DNA of 64,000 bases from Apostichopus japonicus (GCF_037975245.1 NC_092574.1:10751213-10815212), one strand, 5' to 3'. Positions 25,653 to 38,392 are shown, counted from the first letter of the stretch. Translations and numbers: made by a program. Notes: generated from the letters alone by a model not told the origin.

Positions 25653-26932
25653 CGGTCACACTAATTAGCGTCAACAGGCCGATTTCACGACAACTCACGA
25701 CAACTCAAGACAACAAGTTTAAAATACCATCAAATACAATTGATGTTATCAGAGTATATCTGGAAACACGTTTAAAACTGACTGGAACCAGCGTGCATAC
25801 ATATTTTTCACGGGAAAAAATGTTTTTGTCGTAAAAATCGCCAACTTTTTCCTAACGTTGAATTGGACGACGTGATGCTATTGCGCTTGCGCAATGACAT
25901 CGGACCGAACCGTTATAATATGGGTGGGTTTGTGCTAGGTTTGGGAACTGCCTTGTGTACAGTGTCGGTAAGGTGGGTTGACATAGTAATAAAGCACCAA
26001 AGTATGGTGAATGAACTCCAAATCAAATTATTTAATGTTTTAAAAGTAATGAATATTTCTTATTGTTTTTCCATTGTAATTTACATATGTGATTATCAAC
26101 TTTACATATGTGATTATCAACTTTACAGAGTCTTGCTTACTATCATTTTGCCTGGTTTTATTATTCTCTCCGTCAAATCATTGAATGTTTTTAAAATAAT
26201 GAATATTTCTTTTTGTTTTTCTATTGTAATTTACATATGTTATTATTAATTTTACAGTCTTGCTAACTATCATTTTGCCTGGTTTTATTATTCTCTTCGT
26301 CAAATCATTGAATGTTTTTAAAATAATGAATATTTCTTTTTGTTTTTCTATTGTAATTTACATATGTTATTATTAATTTTACAGTCTTGCTAACTATCAT
26401 TTTGCCTGGTTTTATTATTCTCTTCGTCAAATCATTGAATGTTTTTAAAATAATGAATATTTCTTATTGTTTTTCCATTGTAATTTACATATGTTATTAT
26501 CAACTTTACAGAGTCTTGCTAACTATTATTTTGTCTGGTTTTATGATTCTCTCTGTGTATTTTATTCTGTATAAGTGTTTGCTTATTTTACATTTGACGT
26601 CTTGTAAAGACATTGACACGAGTGTTTGAGCACCATTCTCGACTTAACAATTGCGCTTATCTGTAGTGTAATGGTGCGGTCCAATGTCATTGCGCAAGCG
26701 CACTAGCATCACGTCGTCCAATTCAACGTTAGGAAAAAGTTGGTGATTTTTACGACAAAAACATTTTTTTCCCGTGAAAAATATGTATGCACGCTGGTTC
26801 CAGTCAGTTTTAAACGTGTTTCCAGATATACTCTGATAACATCAATTGTATTTGATGGTATTTTTAACTTGTTGTCTTGAGTTGTCGTGAGTTGTCGTGA
26901 AATCGGCCTGTTGACGCTAATTAGTGTGACCC
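25653..26932. mobile_element. 1.28-kb transposon with ~260-bp terminal inverted repeats
   Basis: Left GGTCACACTAATTAGCGTCA and right TGACGCTAATTAGTGTGACC start arms that stay inverted for about 260 bp (to ~25905 and from ~26672), including TTGCGCTTGCGCAATGACAT. GTATAAGG flanks both sides (25645-25652, 26933-26940), extendable to 9 bp with C. Long arms and an 8-9-bp duplication fit Mutator-like, P-type or Merlin elements; I cannot choose. The interior has only a tandem repeat and no transposase, so it is non-autonomous. Confidence 0.9.
26030..26560 (+). repeat. 127-bp tandem repeat inside the long-TIR element
   Basis: TTTGCCTGGTTTTAT recurs at 26147, 26274, 26401 and (TTTGTCTGG) 26530. Four copies, the middle two almost identical. 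The open frames here are translations of the AT-rich repeat. Confidence 0.9.
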
Positions 26933-26940
26933 GTATAAGG

Positions 26941-29900
26941 CCCAATTAAACTAGGTCTAAGGAAAACAAAGTAGCCTAGGCCTAAACCAGTTAGGCTAGG
27001 TCTATACTCATTGGCAACTTGTGGGTTGTGTACACATACAGGCCTAATTATATAGACCCTTTTAGTATGCCATAAACAAGTGCCCAAATGTTTAAATGAT
27101 CTTGGTTTGTGTTAATTGTCAGCATTGGCCTAGCCTTTTTAGGCTAACATGAATTCAGCCTAATTTTTTCTTCTTCAAAAGTATAGCCTAGGCCTTGGTT
27201 TAATTTGGATGCAGTCAACTATCATTTATCAAAGTTGCATCAGTACCTCTTTATTCCCTTAATTGACACCCACATTGACGATTGAAGTTAAAAAAAATCT
27301 TTTTAAATTATCTTTAGACATTAAATTTTAACTCCCTGAATTTCAGGACTTTTTTTACAAATCAAAGGTGGCATGTGCTCTGAAGAAAAACTCCTAACAT
27401 AAAAAGCCACAGTTAGCAGACTGTGATAAAGACGAACCTGGTGAGTGACTACTAGACTGAAATCCAGTTCCTGCAACCACAGCAATAAAGTCTTTGTTTT
27501 AATCAATACACTTGTGTGTTTGAAACTTTCAAATGGACACTCAATGGCAGTTGGTTAAGATATAAGGTTTTACCTTCATCATGGAGAGTTGAAGGGAATC
27601 TGCCTCATCATCTGAATAATGGACTCAAGGATAGCAACAAATCATGATTGGATAATGATTTTGAGCAAGTAAATATCTGGCAATTGAAAGTTTGTATTAT
27701 TTTTTTACATATTATTTAAGCTGTTTAGCTCACACACAAGCAAATGATCAAGTGACAACAACCGATGCAGTATATTTAAAGGTATTGAAGACTTGCCCTA
27801 AACCGCATGCCGCGCTCTGAAAAAGTTTACTTTCCGTTGCTTGCAAGTGGAGTTTTTTTTTGTGTCGCTACAAAATGCAGACAGTAATGAAACCTGATAC
27901 CTTGTTATCTTTTATCTAGACCTGAGATGTCCACGCTGCTATGTGCACTGTGTTGTGGGTATTGACTGTGATGTTTGTATTGACTGTACACTAATGTCTA
28001 TTTACAGATGGTAGCAAGCTGTGTGTGTATTTTCTGGGATCAATGGTGGTGTCTAACACTTCTGTTACACCGCATTCGAAACTAGGTCAGATAACCGGCA
28101 TGAGACGTTTCTTTGTGCGGGAGTCTCCACACCCTTTAAGGAGAAGTATTTATATCCCATTAATAGAGAAAGAATTATGTTTCAATTGGTAGCATGCAAC
28201 TTAAAATTTTGCAAACATTAGATACAATCAAACAATAACAAGGTTCATTTACAAGGTAATCTACTGCCCTTTATTTCACATTAGTCTGTCACATCAGAAG
28301 GTCACAGCTTTCAATAATTATACAAACAAATTCCCTTGATGGGTGCTTCGTTAGATTCCTGCAATTTTCAAGTTTATCAATGTAATAAGTTCTGAATGTG
28401 GCAATGTGGAGAAGCTTTGGGATAATCTGTGAATAAGACTGCCAGACTATCAACAAGATTCCACATCCATGCAACTCCAACTGCTTCCTTCACCTCCTTG
28501 CAAATGTACCACATGTCCAAAAAAAAGTCAGCATTGGTTAATGTAATTAAAATCTGGCTTCCTCCTGAGCTGGCAAATACACATGAATTGTCAAGTACAG
28601 AGGTCAGTGTGAAACCACTGAAAGATCTTCTCAGCTTTCAAGAAAACAAAGACTTGAAGCCAAATTGACAGAGGCCACACTGATACCATTCCACTCTCAT
28701 AAGATGAAGGTATCACACACACTTCATTTTGCTTCTGCAATGCAGTGCCTGGTAGACTGTGAGGGTCACCCAATGGATGTTTTAACAACTGCCTGGTTTA
28801 TAGAACTCTGCAACAGATAATTCATCCTAATGTCAAGTCGTCATCCTGTCATGGCCTTGAGCAAGTTGAACCCACTTCAACACAAAGCAGCTATTGAATT
28901 CTTGTCTAGGTACTGTCAAATCCACATCACCATCATTGCTGGTTCCAGCTACGGTGACCATGATAAAAGAGTACAATGAGGGTTTTTTAATTCACCCAAC
29001 AGAGCTTGCATTCCAGTACCTTTGGGCAGCTGAAAAGATATTCAGAAATTGTTATATATGAGTGTGTTTGTAATGCATGCATATGTGTGATTTTCTTGCT
29101 TTACAGAACAGCTCCATTTTGATAAGCTATGTAACGTGGAAACCTGCCAATCATATGTTTGAAATAGGACAGGCTGAAACGATTCTTAAATGAAAAGCTT
29201 AACGACTTCTTGCATTTTTATACATCACTGTTCAGGTAAGGCCAGTAAGGGCAGTATGAAGAATAAGTAACAATTAATAATTATCATTATGGCCATTTGC
29301 TGTCTGCATAATAACAAACTGAATGATGTCATCAGCCCTGTGCTCAGTTGACAACACTGACAAGTAGGCACACTATGTCAGTGTGATCCATGAAACCTTA
29401 TTAAGGACATGACCATATAGTATATATGGTAATGGAAAATACATAAGCTACAACATGCACCAGTATTCAGTTGTTGCAGGGTTTTTTTTTTCTCGACAGA
29501 CCCATTCAATCTGTTGCAACTACTATAGCCTAGTACTACATTCCTGAGAAATTAACACCACAATATCAGTCTTAGGTTTGTCCACAGACTCCCAACTATT
29601 GCTACACTCAAGTATATAGTTTAGTTTAGTAGAAAAAAAGACCAGGAGAGACATTCAAGTCCCCATTAAGGACCCTAAGGCTATATGAGAGGAATAAAAC
29701 TGAGGACATCAAATGTCATACCCAATTACAATGCTTAATGTACTCATCCAAAGTATTCTTAAACCCATTCACACTACTTGCAATTCAACCTTCTCAGGCA
29801 AACCATTCCATCCATTCACAACCCTTGTATAAGTTGTATTAGACTTTAGAGAAAAAGTTATGCCGAATATTAATCCTACTATGTAACTTCTGGAGTTAAA

Positions 29901-30447
29901 TACAATGACCTCTGGTACAACTACTTTTTGGCAAACCTGAAAAGATCAGTGAAGCATAAATTGTCATTTTATGTGTAGGCCTACTTTATTTATGGATCGA
30001 AGGATCTATTAATGTAGGCCTGATGCTATAGTTGTGCGTCTGTAATCTAGCCTAGCCAGGACTGTGATGTGTGCTTTTCGTTTGTATGACTAAAGTAGGA
30101 CTAGTAGTATGAGGCGTAAAATAAAACAAGTGTAATGACAGGTTTTCAGCTAGTTTTCTGTGCATTTCAGGTGTGAAGATAAACGTAAATGTCATTAACT
30201 AACGCATACTCTAATTCATTACCTGATATCCATTTTGTTCCTCGTATACCTGTCAAAATCTGACATTCTGAGTCGCTTCGTTTGTTCGCAACGAGCACAG
30301 TGTGCAAAGCTGCTATATATTGTGTGTGGTGTTTTTCGTGTTTCGCGCAACTGGTAACGACAACTGGACCTATTTTGATGCCCATGGTTTGCGTGTGACG
30401 TCACAAATCGCCAGTTGGCCAAACTCTCTCTATATACGGCTCTGCTA
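26941..30447. other. Non-coding; no supportable gene
   Basis: Mostly AT-rich single-copy-looking DNA. At 28430-28980 several plus-strand fragments look protein-like (for example LNPLQHKAAIEFLSRYCQIH) but are separated by stops and lack splice signals; possibly a decayed transposon gene. No known domain identified. Confidence 0.35.
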
Positions 30448-30735
30448 TTTACCACTTTTTACTTCTTCGCGATTATTGACTTTTTTATTGCGCTCTCATC
30501 TACATATTGACATTTGTCACATTTTGTTGGCGATGACACCTATTTATTGTTCGTTTATCTGCAAATTAGCAAGGCCCGGAAAGGTTCATTTCCGGCGATC
30601 TAGGGAGTATCTTTACTCAAAAACATTCTGTACGCTACGCACCAACCTGTGGTGGCACTCCGCTTAGATAATATCGAAAGCGCCCATACAGACCAATCTC
30701 GCCCCCTCTGACCAATACCCCTAGCTCCGCCACTG
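30448..30735 (-). mobile_element. hAT MITE, one end truncated
   Basis: Reverse orientation of the 407-bp and 359-bp MITEs at 41017 and 63086. It ends AGCTCCGCCACTG at 30735. Homology stops near 30448, so the other terminus is missing. Confidence 0.85.
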
Positions 30736-31003
30736 CAAGAATAGGGTTCGTTAACACAACAACGTGAAGAATACCAGTCAGATATCATCACTGTCACAGT
30801 ATACACCTCGTCTAAGGTTCAAACCCTAGAAGGTGAAATCTTAATATTCTGCCTTTCCTCCTTCCAATCTCCACCAGAGATATCATTTTGATTTTCTGCT
30901 CTTTTCCTTCCACTCCTTGAACAACACCCTGCGTTCCATTTTTGAAGAAAAACTTACCATTAAGACATTGAACACTACTATCGCTTAGCATGCAACTTCC
31001 GAG

Positions 31004-32910
31004 CAGTGGCGGAGATTTCTTGTCAGAAGTGGGGGGGTTGCAGGCCATTGATGAAATAAAAAGTCATAACTACTGGCTCACTATCTAAGTGGAGCGCCAC
31101 CATAAGTTGGCGCAAAGTGCACAAGAATTTTTTGGCAAATATTGCCTCCCAGATTGCAGTAAATGGCACTGCCCAGGCCTTGAAAAGCTGCATTTAACCA
31201 GGGGCGTATGCAGGATTTTCTAACCCGGGGGCGCGTATTACTATCTAAGCGGAGCGCCACCATTGGTTGCAGCGCAGCGTACAAGCAAATTTCTGGTTTT
31301 GGTACCCCCAGATCACCGGAAATGGCACTTCTCGGGCTTGAAACTGACCAACCATATGTACACTTTTGCCTGAGAACCAAGTTTTTTCCAAAAACTTTTT
31401 TTTCTCATCTATAACCTTTTTGAAGATTGTCACCAGTCACACATCATGTTCGACTTCATCACATATCCTGTGGATCATTGCTTTTGTAGGTGATTCTTCA
31501 TCGCGGCCCACAATATCCGTCAGCCCCACTGTTCAGAATTTGAAAATTCACAATTCTCGTGAATAAAATCACTTCAAAACATACCCATAATGTTGCACAA
31601 AATATCATCTATGGACAACCGATATAGATAAACCTCCTTCAAACCCTAACAGACGGGTCAAAATTGCACGAATATGAAGAAGTATGATGAAGAATGTTGG
31701 TTAGGGAATTTTCGAAAATTCAGACGGCTACTAAAAAAATTCGTTGAAGGAAATAAAAATATACCAGATATTTCCGAAACCGAACACTTCACACATGGAC
31801 AGTTTTGAGCATGGGCGCAGATCAGTCTTGGATAATGGTGGGGACGTGTGTCTGTTCTATGACACTATCTAAGCGGAGCGCGACCATGGGTTCGCGAGTA
31901 GCGTACGATTTTTTGGGCAAATATACCTCCCAGATCGCCGGAAATAACACTTCCCAGACCTAATGATGCTCCTAAACCTCCTTAAGTTTTAGATCTCATG
32001 GCTTAGAAATTTAGTTTGGAGAAATTTATGGGCGTCTGCAGAAAGAAAATCAGGGGACAAATAATCCAAGTAGACTTTTGTATATACGATGGGTCTGGGG
32101 TCCTCTCCCAGAAAACAAATATAGACTGCACAAATGCGATTTCCGTCCTATATTTAACAACTGTGGATAAAATACAATAAAATGAGAACTGCTGCATGTC
32201 ATTTGCACAATGCTGGATCAAACTGCGCCAAAGTTCAATACAGGGGAACTTGAAATGCGGCTATTGGTCAAGACAAATTGGTGGGGACACGGTATATCAT
32301 GTCCCCACTACTGAAAAGGTTGGCGGGGACGCGTCCCGCTGTCCTCACCAGGATCTGCGCCCATGGTTTGGAGGCTGTTTATCGTGGAACGCCATTTTCA
32401 TGCTCACTGATATGATGTGATATCTGCTGTATGCTTTACAAATTCGAATAATTTTGTCACTGTTCCTCTTTCTCTTCCTGTTTTCTTGCCGTATTTTCTA
32501 CTCCATCCTTTTCTCTCTTTCTTCTTTTTCTTTTCCTTCCTTCAGCTCGTTGAAGTTGGCAAGTGTATACAGTTCCAAAGCTATTGTGGGGTGAAGTTAG
32601 CGCTATGAGCTACAAGTTCCAATGTGCAAGGTGGGAGAAAGGGGCTAGAAATAATGTGTGGGTCAATTCTAACTCGGTTTTCGGTCGTTAATTGTTGATG
32701 TAGCCTACCAGGTAAAAGGTTGAAATGACTTTAACAATTTCAAATTTAATAATTTGATTTATTATGCCATTTGGAGCACATAACATAGGCTATAACAGAA
32801 CATTACTGGCAAAAACTAGGGGGGGTTGATTGTGTGGGCCAACCCCCCTCTTCAAAAAGTGGGGGGTTAAACCCCCCCCCCCAACCCCCCCCCCTGTTTC
32901 TCCGCCACTG
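31004..32910. mobile_element. 1.9-kb hAT element with perfect 8-bp TSD, internally nested
   Basis: Starts CAGTGGCGGAGA and ends TCTCCGCCACTG. CTTCCGAG lies at 30996-31003 and again at 32911-32918. Inside are three core modules (about 31084, 31240, 31864) and another complete element (31810-32365). 31202 begins a further terminus-like CAGGGGCGTATGCAGG without a partner. No transposase frame survives. Confidence 0.9.
31810..32365. mobile_element. 556-bp hAT element nested in the 1.9-kb element
   Basis: TIRs CATGGGCGCAGATC and GATCTGCGCCCATG. Flanks GTTTTGAG (31802-31809) and GTTTGGAG (32366-32373) agree at 7 of 8 positions. It carries one core module at its left. Confidence 0.85.
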
Positions 32911-32959
32911 CTTCCGAGGAACAACACAAAACCGGAAAACATGAATAACAAAGGTTTCA

Positions 32960-33148
32960 TTTGACTGCTTTGAAATCACGTATCACTGGCAACATGCGTC
33001 GAGCGCCCTCTTTAATCGCTGCTATTGCTTGAAATACAACTTCCGAGGAACAATAGAGAGCGAAAAACTTTTTGGAAGATCAAAAGTTTGAGACTGCTTT
33101 GTTCTTCCAAAAAGTTTGCCAGTGATACGTGATTTCAAAACAGTCAAA
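32960..33148. repeat. Inverted repeat, 33-bp arms
   Basis: Arms 32960-32992 and 33116-33148 match at 32 of 33 positions (TTTGACTG, then AAATCACGTATCACTGGCAA). A second inner pair (AACTTTTTGGAAGA / TCTTCCAAAAAGTT) nests inside. ACTTCCGAGGAACAA occurs both just outside and inside the structure. Confidence 0.85.
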
Positions 33149-33689
33149 TCCGTAGCAATTACGTAGCACAGATTGTATCTTTCTTCACAGAAAGTATTGA
33201 TGTTGTAGATCTGTACTATGGAGACTTCGACAGCAATCATAGTTCTAGTGGCGAGTGAAATTTGACTAGTAGATTTTTAGTCACGGTCGCCAAATAGCGA
33301 GTACTTTAATAAAATATTTGTAGCGGCATGAAAACCGCTAAGACATCATTTCTCATGGTAGAAAGCATGGATACTTTTTTTACATGGTATATGGAGTTGT
33401 CATATTGAGTACAAGAATCTGTTGCTTGTGAGGTCAAATCTCATTTGAGGTCACCAGAGGTCAAACTCTAAAACCCTTTACGCTTGGAATCGTGGATACT
33501 TCTCGTACTTGCTTTTGGTGGAGATGTGTATTGCCACGTACAGTATACTGACCTGTGTTTATCATGCCATTGTGTAATTGTACATCCAAATAGTGGTTCG
33601 GGCAATTTATATTGTAACAGCTACTTCTGGTTAACAAGCAGAAGTGTATTGCATTGAAGTCATCGAAACCTCAATACATTTTGCATTCT
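33149..33689. other. Non-coding; AGGTCA-repeat fragment
   Basis: 33430-33475 has TGAGGTCAAATCTCATTTGA and CAGAGGTCAAACTC, related to 13090-13910. Nothing coding recognised. Confidence 0.4.
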
Positions 33690-34430
33690 GTTTACTAGTA
33701 ATTTCCATTCTTTATTTCACTATATTTTATGCATCAAATGGAGCTTAAAATTACAAAGAATTCCACTCTAAACTTGAGGAAGTCCACCATTGAGCCTTAG
33801 GAATCCTTATAAAGGGAGTTTCCCAAAATTTTATTTTCAGTCAAAATTCTACAATTTTGTCGGGGTATAGCCTGATGATTTTTCAAATTTTGGCCAAAAA
33901 TCGTGACTTTTTTAGTTATCCTAAAAATGATGTAAATGGGGCAGACAGCTCTACCTTGTTTATATCAGACAAAATTATGTGCCAATTCACTCACATTTGA
34001 AAGAAAAGGCCATGTTTACTATTAATTTCTATTCTTTATTTTGACTATATTAATGCAGAAATATAACTTAAAATTACAAAGAATTCCACTCTAAACTTGA
34101 GGAAATCCACCATTGAGCCCTAGGAATTATTATTAAGTATCCTTAAAGAGTTACCGGAAATTTCATTTTCAGTCAAAATTTTACAATTTTGTAAGAGTAT
34201 AGCCTTATGATTTTTCATATTCTGGCCAAAAATCGTGACTTTTTCAGTCATTCAATAAATGATGTAAATGGGGCAGACAGCTCTACCTTGTATATATCAG
34301 ACAAAATTATGTGCTAATTAATTCACATTTGAAGGAAAAGGCCATGTTTACTATTAATTTCCATTCTTTATTTCACAAAATTTATGCATGAAATGGAGCT
34401 TAAAATTACAAGGAATCCACTTTAAGAAAA
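33690..34430 (+). repeat. ~330-bp tandem repeat, 2.3 copies
   Basis: GGGGCAGACAGCTCTACCTT occurs about 332 bp apart (near 33939 and 34271). Each unit also has AATTCCACTCTAAACTTGAG and GGCCAAAAATCGTGACTTTT. Confidence 0.9.
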
Positions 34431-34589
34431 TCCATTCTTGAGCTTCAGAAATCCATAACCAGCATCCTTACAGAGATCAAAAGAGATTTAAAAAAAAATG
34501 ACAATATTGGTAAGCTAAGTATGAATCTTTGTATTACAGCTTCTGCTACACACAAGCATAAGTAGTTTTACTATTAGTTGGGACAATTT

Positions 34590-34745
34590 TCTAAACTGTC
34601 CTCCCATGTCATGCTTCAAAGCACTCGTACTGGCAGTATTCGACAGTTCCTAACCTTTATCTGAGTCTAATGCTACTACCTCTCTAAACTGTCCTCCCAT
34701 ATCATGCTTCAAAGCACTCGTGATAACAGTGTAAACAGTTTCTCA
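34590..34745 (+). repeat. ~95-bp direct duplication
   Basis: AAACTGTCCTCCCAT followed by TCATGCTTCAAAGCACTCGT is present twice in tandem. Confidence 0.85.
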
Positions 34746-35540
34746 CCTTAACTTGGTAGAAACATGATATTCATACTGCTCATACTGACAAATACATGAT
34801 GTGCAAGTTTCCAGCAGGACATGGACAGTACAGAATAGAAATAAATTGTCTCACCTGTTTTAAGCAATTAACTGAATATTCATGACAAGTTAAAGAAACC
34901 TATTATATTGGAGACAGTTTGTCTCGCATGTGATTACAAGTATTAAAGCCACACATTAAAATGACTAGTCTACAATGAAACTTGAGTATGCTTAACCATA
35001 ATTGAACACTAACTCTCTGATTATGCTTGATATGAATATGATAAGATAATATGAATATTCGTTTTGGCTAATGAATATGCAGTTTCCACACCTCATTTTT
35101 ATACATATGACATTTTATACAGCGTAGCTCCTTTTAATTACAACTTATAATCTTACCGAATGTTCTCATATTTGCATATATTTAGCCTAACCTTGCATCT
35201 TCATAAGTGAAATACCAGAAGTGAAAAACAGTATTCACATACATGTTTATGATTCATTGACGTATATTGAATACTGTAATGTAATCCTGACACCTTGAGA
35301 CTTGCCGTTGTCTCAGGGACTAAAGAAAGATCTTGATGGTACAAATGTGTCCCTTTAATACTAAAGTAACAAACAGTATACTTTAATTGTACATAAATTT
35401 CGATTCACGGTCACCGTCACTGCAACATAACCTTAAAATTTAAAAAGGTATTGTAATATATTATTATTCAATTGACATACATTAAGCTATACAGTTTTTG
35501 TCTCCCTCTGTTACAACTATAGTAATTAGTTTCCAAAGAC
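34746..35540. other. Non-coding, nothing recognised
   Basis: AT-rich, several TGAATAT/ATATTCA strings, no exon or mobile-element signature. Confidence 0.4.
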
Positions 35541-35549
35541 TTGTTTTCT

Positions 35550-36375
35550 GCTTGCACCCACTCTCTACTTGCACCCACTCTCTACTTGCACCCACTCTCT
35601 ACTTTCGCCCACTCTCTACTTTCGCCCACTCTCTACTTTCGCCCACTCTCTACTTTCGCCCACTCTCTACTTTCGCCCACTCTCTACTTTCGCCCACTCT
35701 CTACTTTCGCCCACTCTCTACTTTCGCCCACTCTCTACTTTCGCCCACTCTCTACTTTCGCCCACTCTCTACTTTCGCCCACTCTCTACTTTCGCCCACT
35801 CTCTACTTTCGCCCACTCTCTACTTTCGCCCACTCTCTACTTTCGCCCACTCTCTACTTTCGCCCACTCTCTACTTTCGCCCCCTCTCTACTTTTGCCCA
35901 CTCTCTACTTTTGCCCACTCTCTACTTTCGCCCACTCTACTTTCGCCCACTCTCTACTTTCGCCCACTCTCTACTTTCGCCCACTCTCTACTTTCGCCCA
36001 CTCTCTACTTTCGCCCACTCTCTACTTTTGCCCACTCTCTACTTTTGCCCACTCTCTACTTTCGCCCACTCTCTACTTTTGCCCACTCTCTACTTTCGCC
36101 CCCTCTACTTTCACCCACTCTCTACTTTCACCCACTCTCTACTTTCGCCCCCTCTACTTTCACCCACTCTCTACTTTCACCCACTCTCTACTTTTGCCCA
36201 CTCTCTACTTTTGCCCACTCTCTACTTTTGCCCACTCTCTACTTTTGCCCACTCTCTACTTTCACCCCCTCTACTTTCACCCACTCTCTACTTTCACCCA
36301 CTCTCTACTTTCACCCCCTCTCTACTTGCACACACTCTCTACTTTCACTCACTTTATACTTTCACGCACTCAGTT
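35550..36375 (+). repeat. 17-bp minisatellite (CTCTCTACTTTCGCCCA)n
   Basis: Nearly fifty units, the central ones identical, later ones with TTTTG or TTTCA variants and occasional 13-bp short units. Because 17 is not a multiple of 3 and no stop occurs, all three forward frames stay open for 280-350 codons and code the same circular 17-residue string. No start context, splice sites or codon bias support a protein. Confidence 0.95.
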
Positions 36376-38003
36376 CTTTCGCCTCCTCCTTCAGGTGGGA
36401 TCCAAACGGAACTGCAGAGATGATGTTCTCCCTTCAGCAAATTCAAAACCAAGGCTAAAAGAAAATGTCAACAGACCTCTACACAACTCCAACCAAGTGA
36501 TCTTTATAGTGCAACATAAGCTGAAAACTAAAATACTGGACATGTGTCCAGTGCTATGATCGTTATTCCTTTAATGTAGCGTAGCATTACATGGTGTTCT
36601 GGGAACTGGGTAGCTTCAAATTAAAATTGGGACAGTGTCGTCACACTTATTTATCCATGTTCTTCAAAAAAAAATCACAAAAAAAATCCGCAACAATGGT
36701 TTATCATGTTTCTAAAAACACTCCAGTAATCTCTGAAACATTAAATCCTACAAGTAGAATATTCGCTCTTTTTGAAACATTAAATCCTACAAGTTGAATA
36801 TTTGCTCTTTTTGAAAAAAATTTATATATATATTTTGAATAAAAAACAATTAACTTTTCAACTTAACCAATTTCACACTAAGCAGTAAAGATAAGAAGAC
36901 AGAAGAAGAAGAAGAAAGGCTTTATACAAACACATATACATACTACATACGTACTGGACTGCTAATGTTTCACGTTGAATCCCATGTATGTATGCACATT
37001 CACCTATCTTTAGATATAAAACAAAGTACAAACTGTGGTACATTGATAGTCCTCTGGCAACAAACTAATTAACCATGGTAACGGAATCTCCTACCATCCA
37101 TGCAATCCCCCCATCCCCAAATACTTCAAACTCCAATGCCTACCTAGAACCCTACCTCCAAACCACCAACTCCCTCCCCCCCCCCCCTCACCTCACCCTA
37201 AACTCCTAACCATTCCATTATCGTGATGCCATTCCCAAATTGATAAATTCTCTATCAAATTTGTCCTGAAGCACACAACATACTAATGTCAGCAAATTGT
37301 CACAAATAGCTTAGAGCATTTCCTCACCCCATAACTTAATTTTGGAAGTTCTTTCCCAGCATCCCATCCCATCCTCCCTCCCTCCCCCTCCAATCACTGA
37401 CACATTTCTTCAGCTAGCTCCAACTATTGCAGGTACTTACTGCTCGGACACTAACATCCTTAGAAACATTGCATTATGAAAATTAAAAATAAATTTATCA
37501 TATTAGAAATAACAGTTAAGAAAACACTTGGGGAGTATTTCACTTTTTTCTTTTACAAAGAAATCCTTCAAACTTGACAGGCAGCTTTTAAAAGTCCTGA
37601 TTAGGAAGTAAAGTTGTTACCAAGACGGGCTCGAATATCTGACTCCCATGACATCGTTTAATGATTTCATTGTCTATTCACGTTTACGACACAGCTTATC
37701 ACACACATGGTACGGATTCTATTTCTGAGATATAGTTGTTTGTTCTCTGTGCATGTACAACACCAAGACTGTGGTTCATGATGTAACCTCTTCTCATAAT
37801 TTAAAATAAAAACTACCCATGGCATGATTCCTCCCACCATCCCCCCCCCCCCCCCTTGTTTGATCGAATAACAGATTTCCGTTTTCGGGTTGTTAGGTTC
37901 TTTTTTAGGATGATGGCTAAAAGTGGGGCGGACAACAATATTTGTGGAGTATCAAGACATTTTAAAATAGTACCTGCTAGTCACATACATAGACACATAC
38001 ATT
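36376..38003. other. Non-coding; small duplication and poly-C runs; MICU 3' flank
   Basis: 36739-36816 is a ~40-bp direct duplication (ACATTAAATCCTACAAGT). Poly-C or poly-A runs near 36668, 37172 and 37842. Part may belong to the MICU 3' UTR. Confidence 0.5.
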
Positions 38004-38009
38004 TTTAAT
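38004..38009 (-). promoter_or_regulatory. Candidate poly(A) signal of the MICU gene
   Basis: On the minus strand ATTAAA occurs about 310 nt after the stop codon and is followed within 30 nt by a GT-rich tract (TGTATGTGTCTATGTATGTG). This is the right layout for a cleavage site, but the motif is short and common in AT-rich DNA. Confidence 0.25.
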
Positions 38010-38317
38010 GTGAGGGCGGGGAAGAGGGATTCAAAATACTCATTCTGTCAGTTCTACACTAAACAATGTAAAACTCCCCCAACTGTTGTAGGGCAGGTAG
38101 GCCGTGTTTCCACCCCAATTACCCCAGGCCTGTCTGCGCTTGCCGCTGGTAGCAAATTAAACTTATTTTTTCTGAAGTCAACCTGTAGAGTTATTTAACG
38201 TGCAGCACCACCCCTCCACCACCCACCACCGTATGCTTGAGGGGGTGATTGGGTCGGTGGATGAAGAAAACACATTATCCAATCAGAACGAGTAGCTCCT
38301 CCTGCACTGTACCAGGT

Positions 38318-38392
38318 CTACTGAGACTGCTTGAGTTCGTGCTTGACACAGGTCTTGAATCCAGCCCAACCCACCGGCTGCTTCAGGTGTTC
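38318..38392 (-). CDS. MICU3: MICU terminal coding exon with stop
   Basis: 75 nt, acceptor ttattactcag, phase 0. It codes EHLKQPVGWAGFKTCVKHEL, then KQSQ and TAG at 38320-38318. The motif FKxCxKxEL is the MICU2/3-type C-terminal helix; the protein ends soon after, as in MICU3. Confidence 0.93.
   Translation of the reverse strand, partial: EHLKQPVGWAGFKTCVKHELKQSQ

Noticed and set aside
30302..30667. 121-codon plus-strand frame as a gene
   Set aside because: Its second half is the inverted hAT MITE; the same string appears in the frame antisense to the copies at 41017 and 63086.
35498..36559. A 353-codon open frame (and two overlapping ones) as a protein gene
   Set aside because: It is translation of a 17-bp minisatellite with no stop in any forward frame; no splice signals or non-repeat conserved sequence support it.
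36390..36559. Plus-strand exon after the 17-bp array (acceptor-like ccttcag at 36394)
   Set aside because: A single acceptor-like string and a short frame; no partner exon and no recognisable protein.
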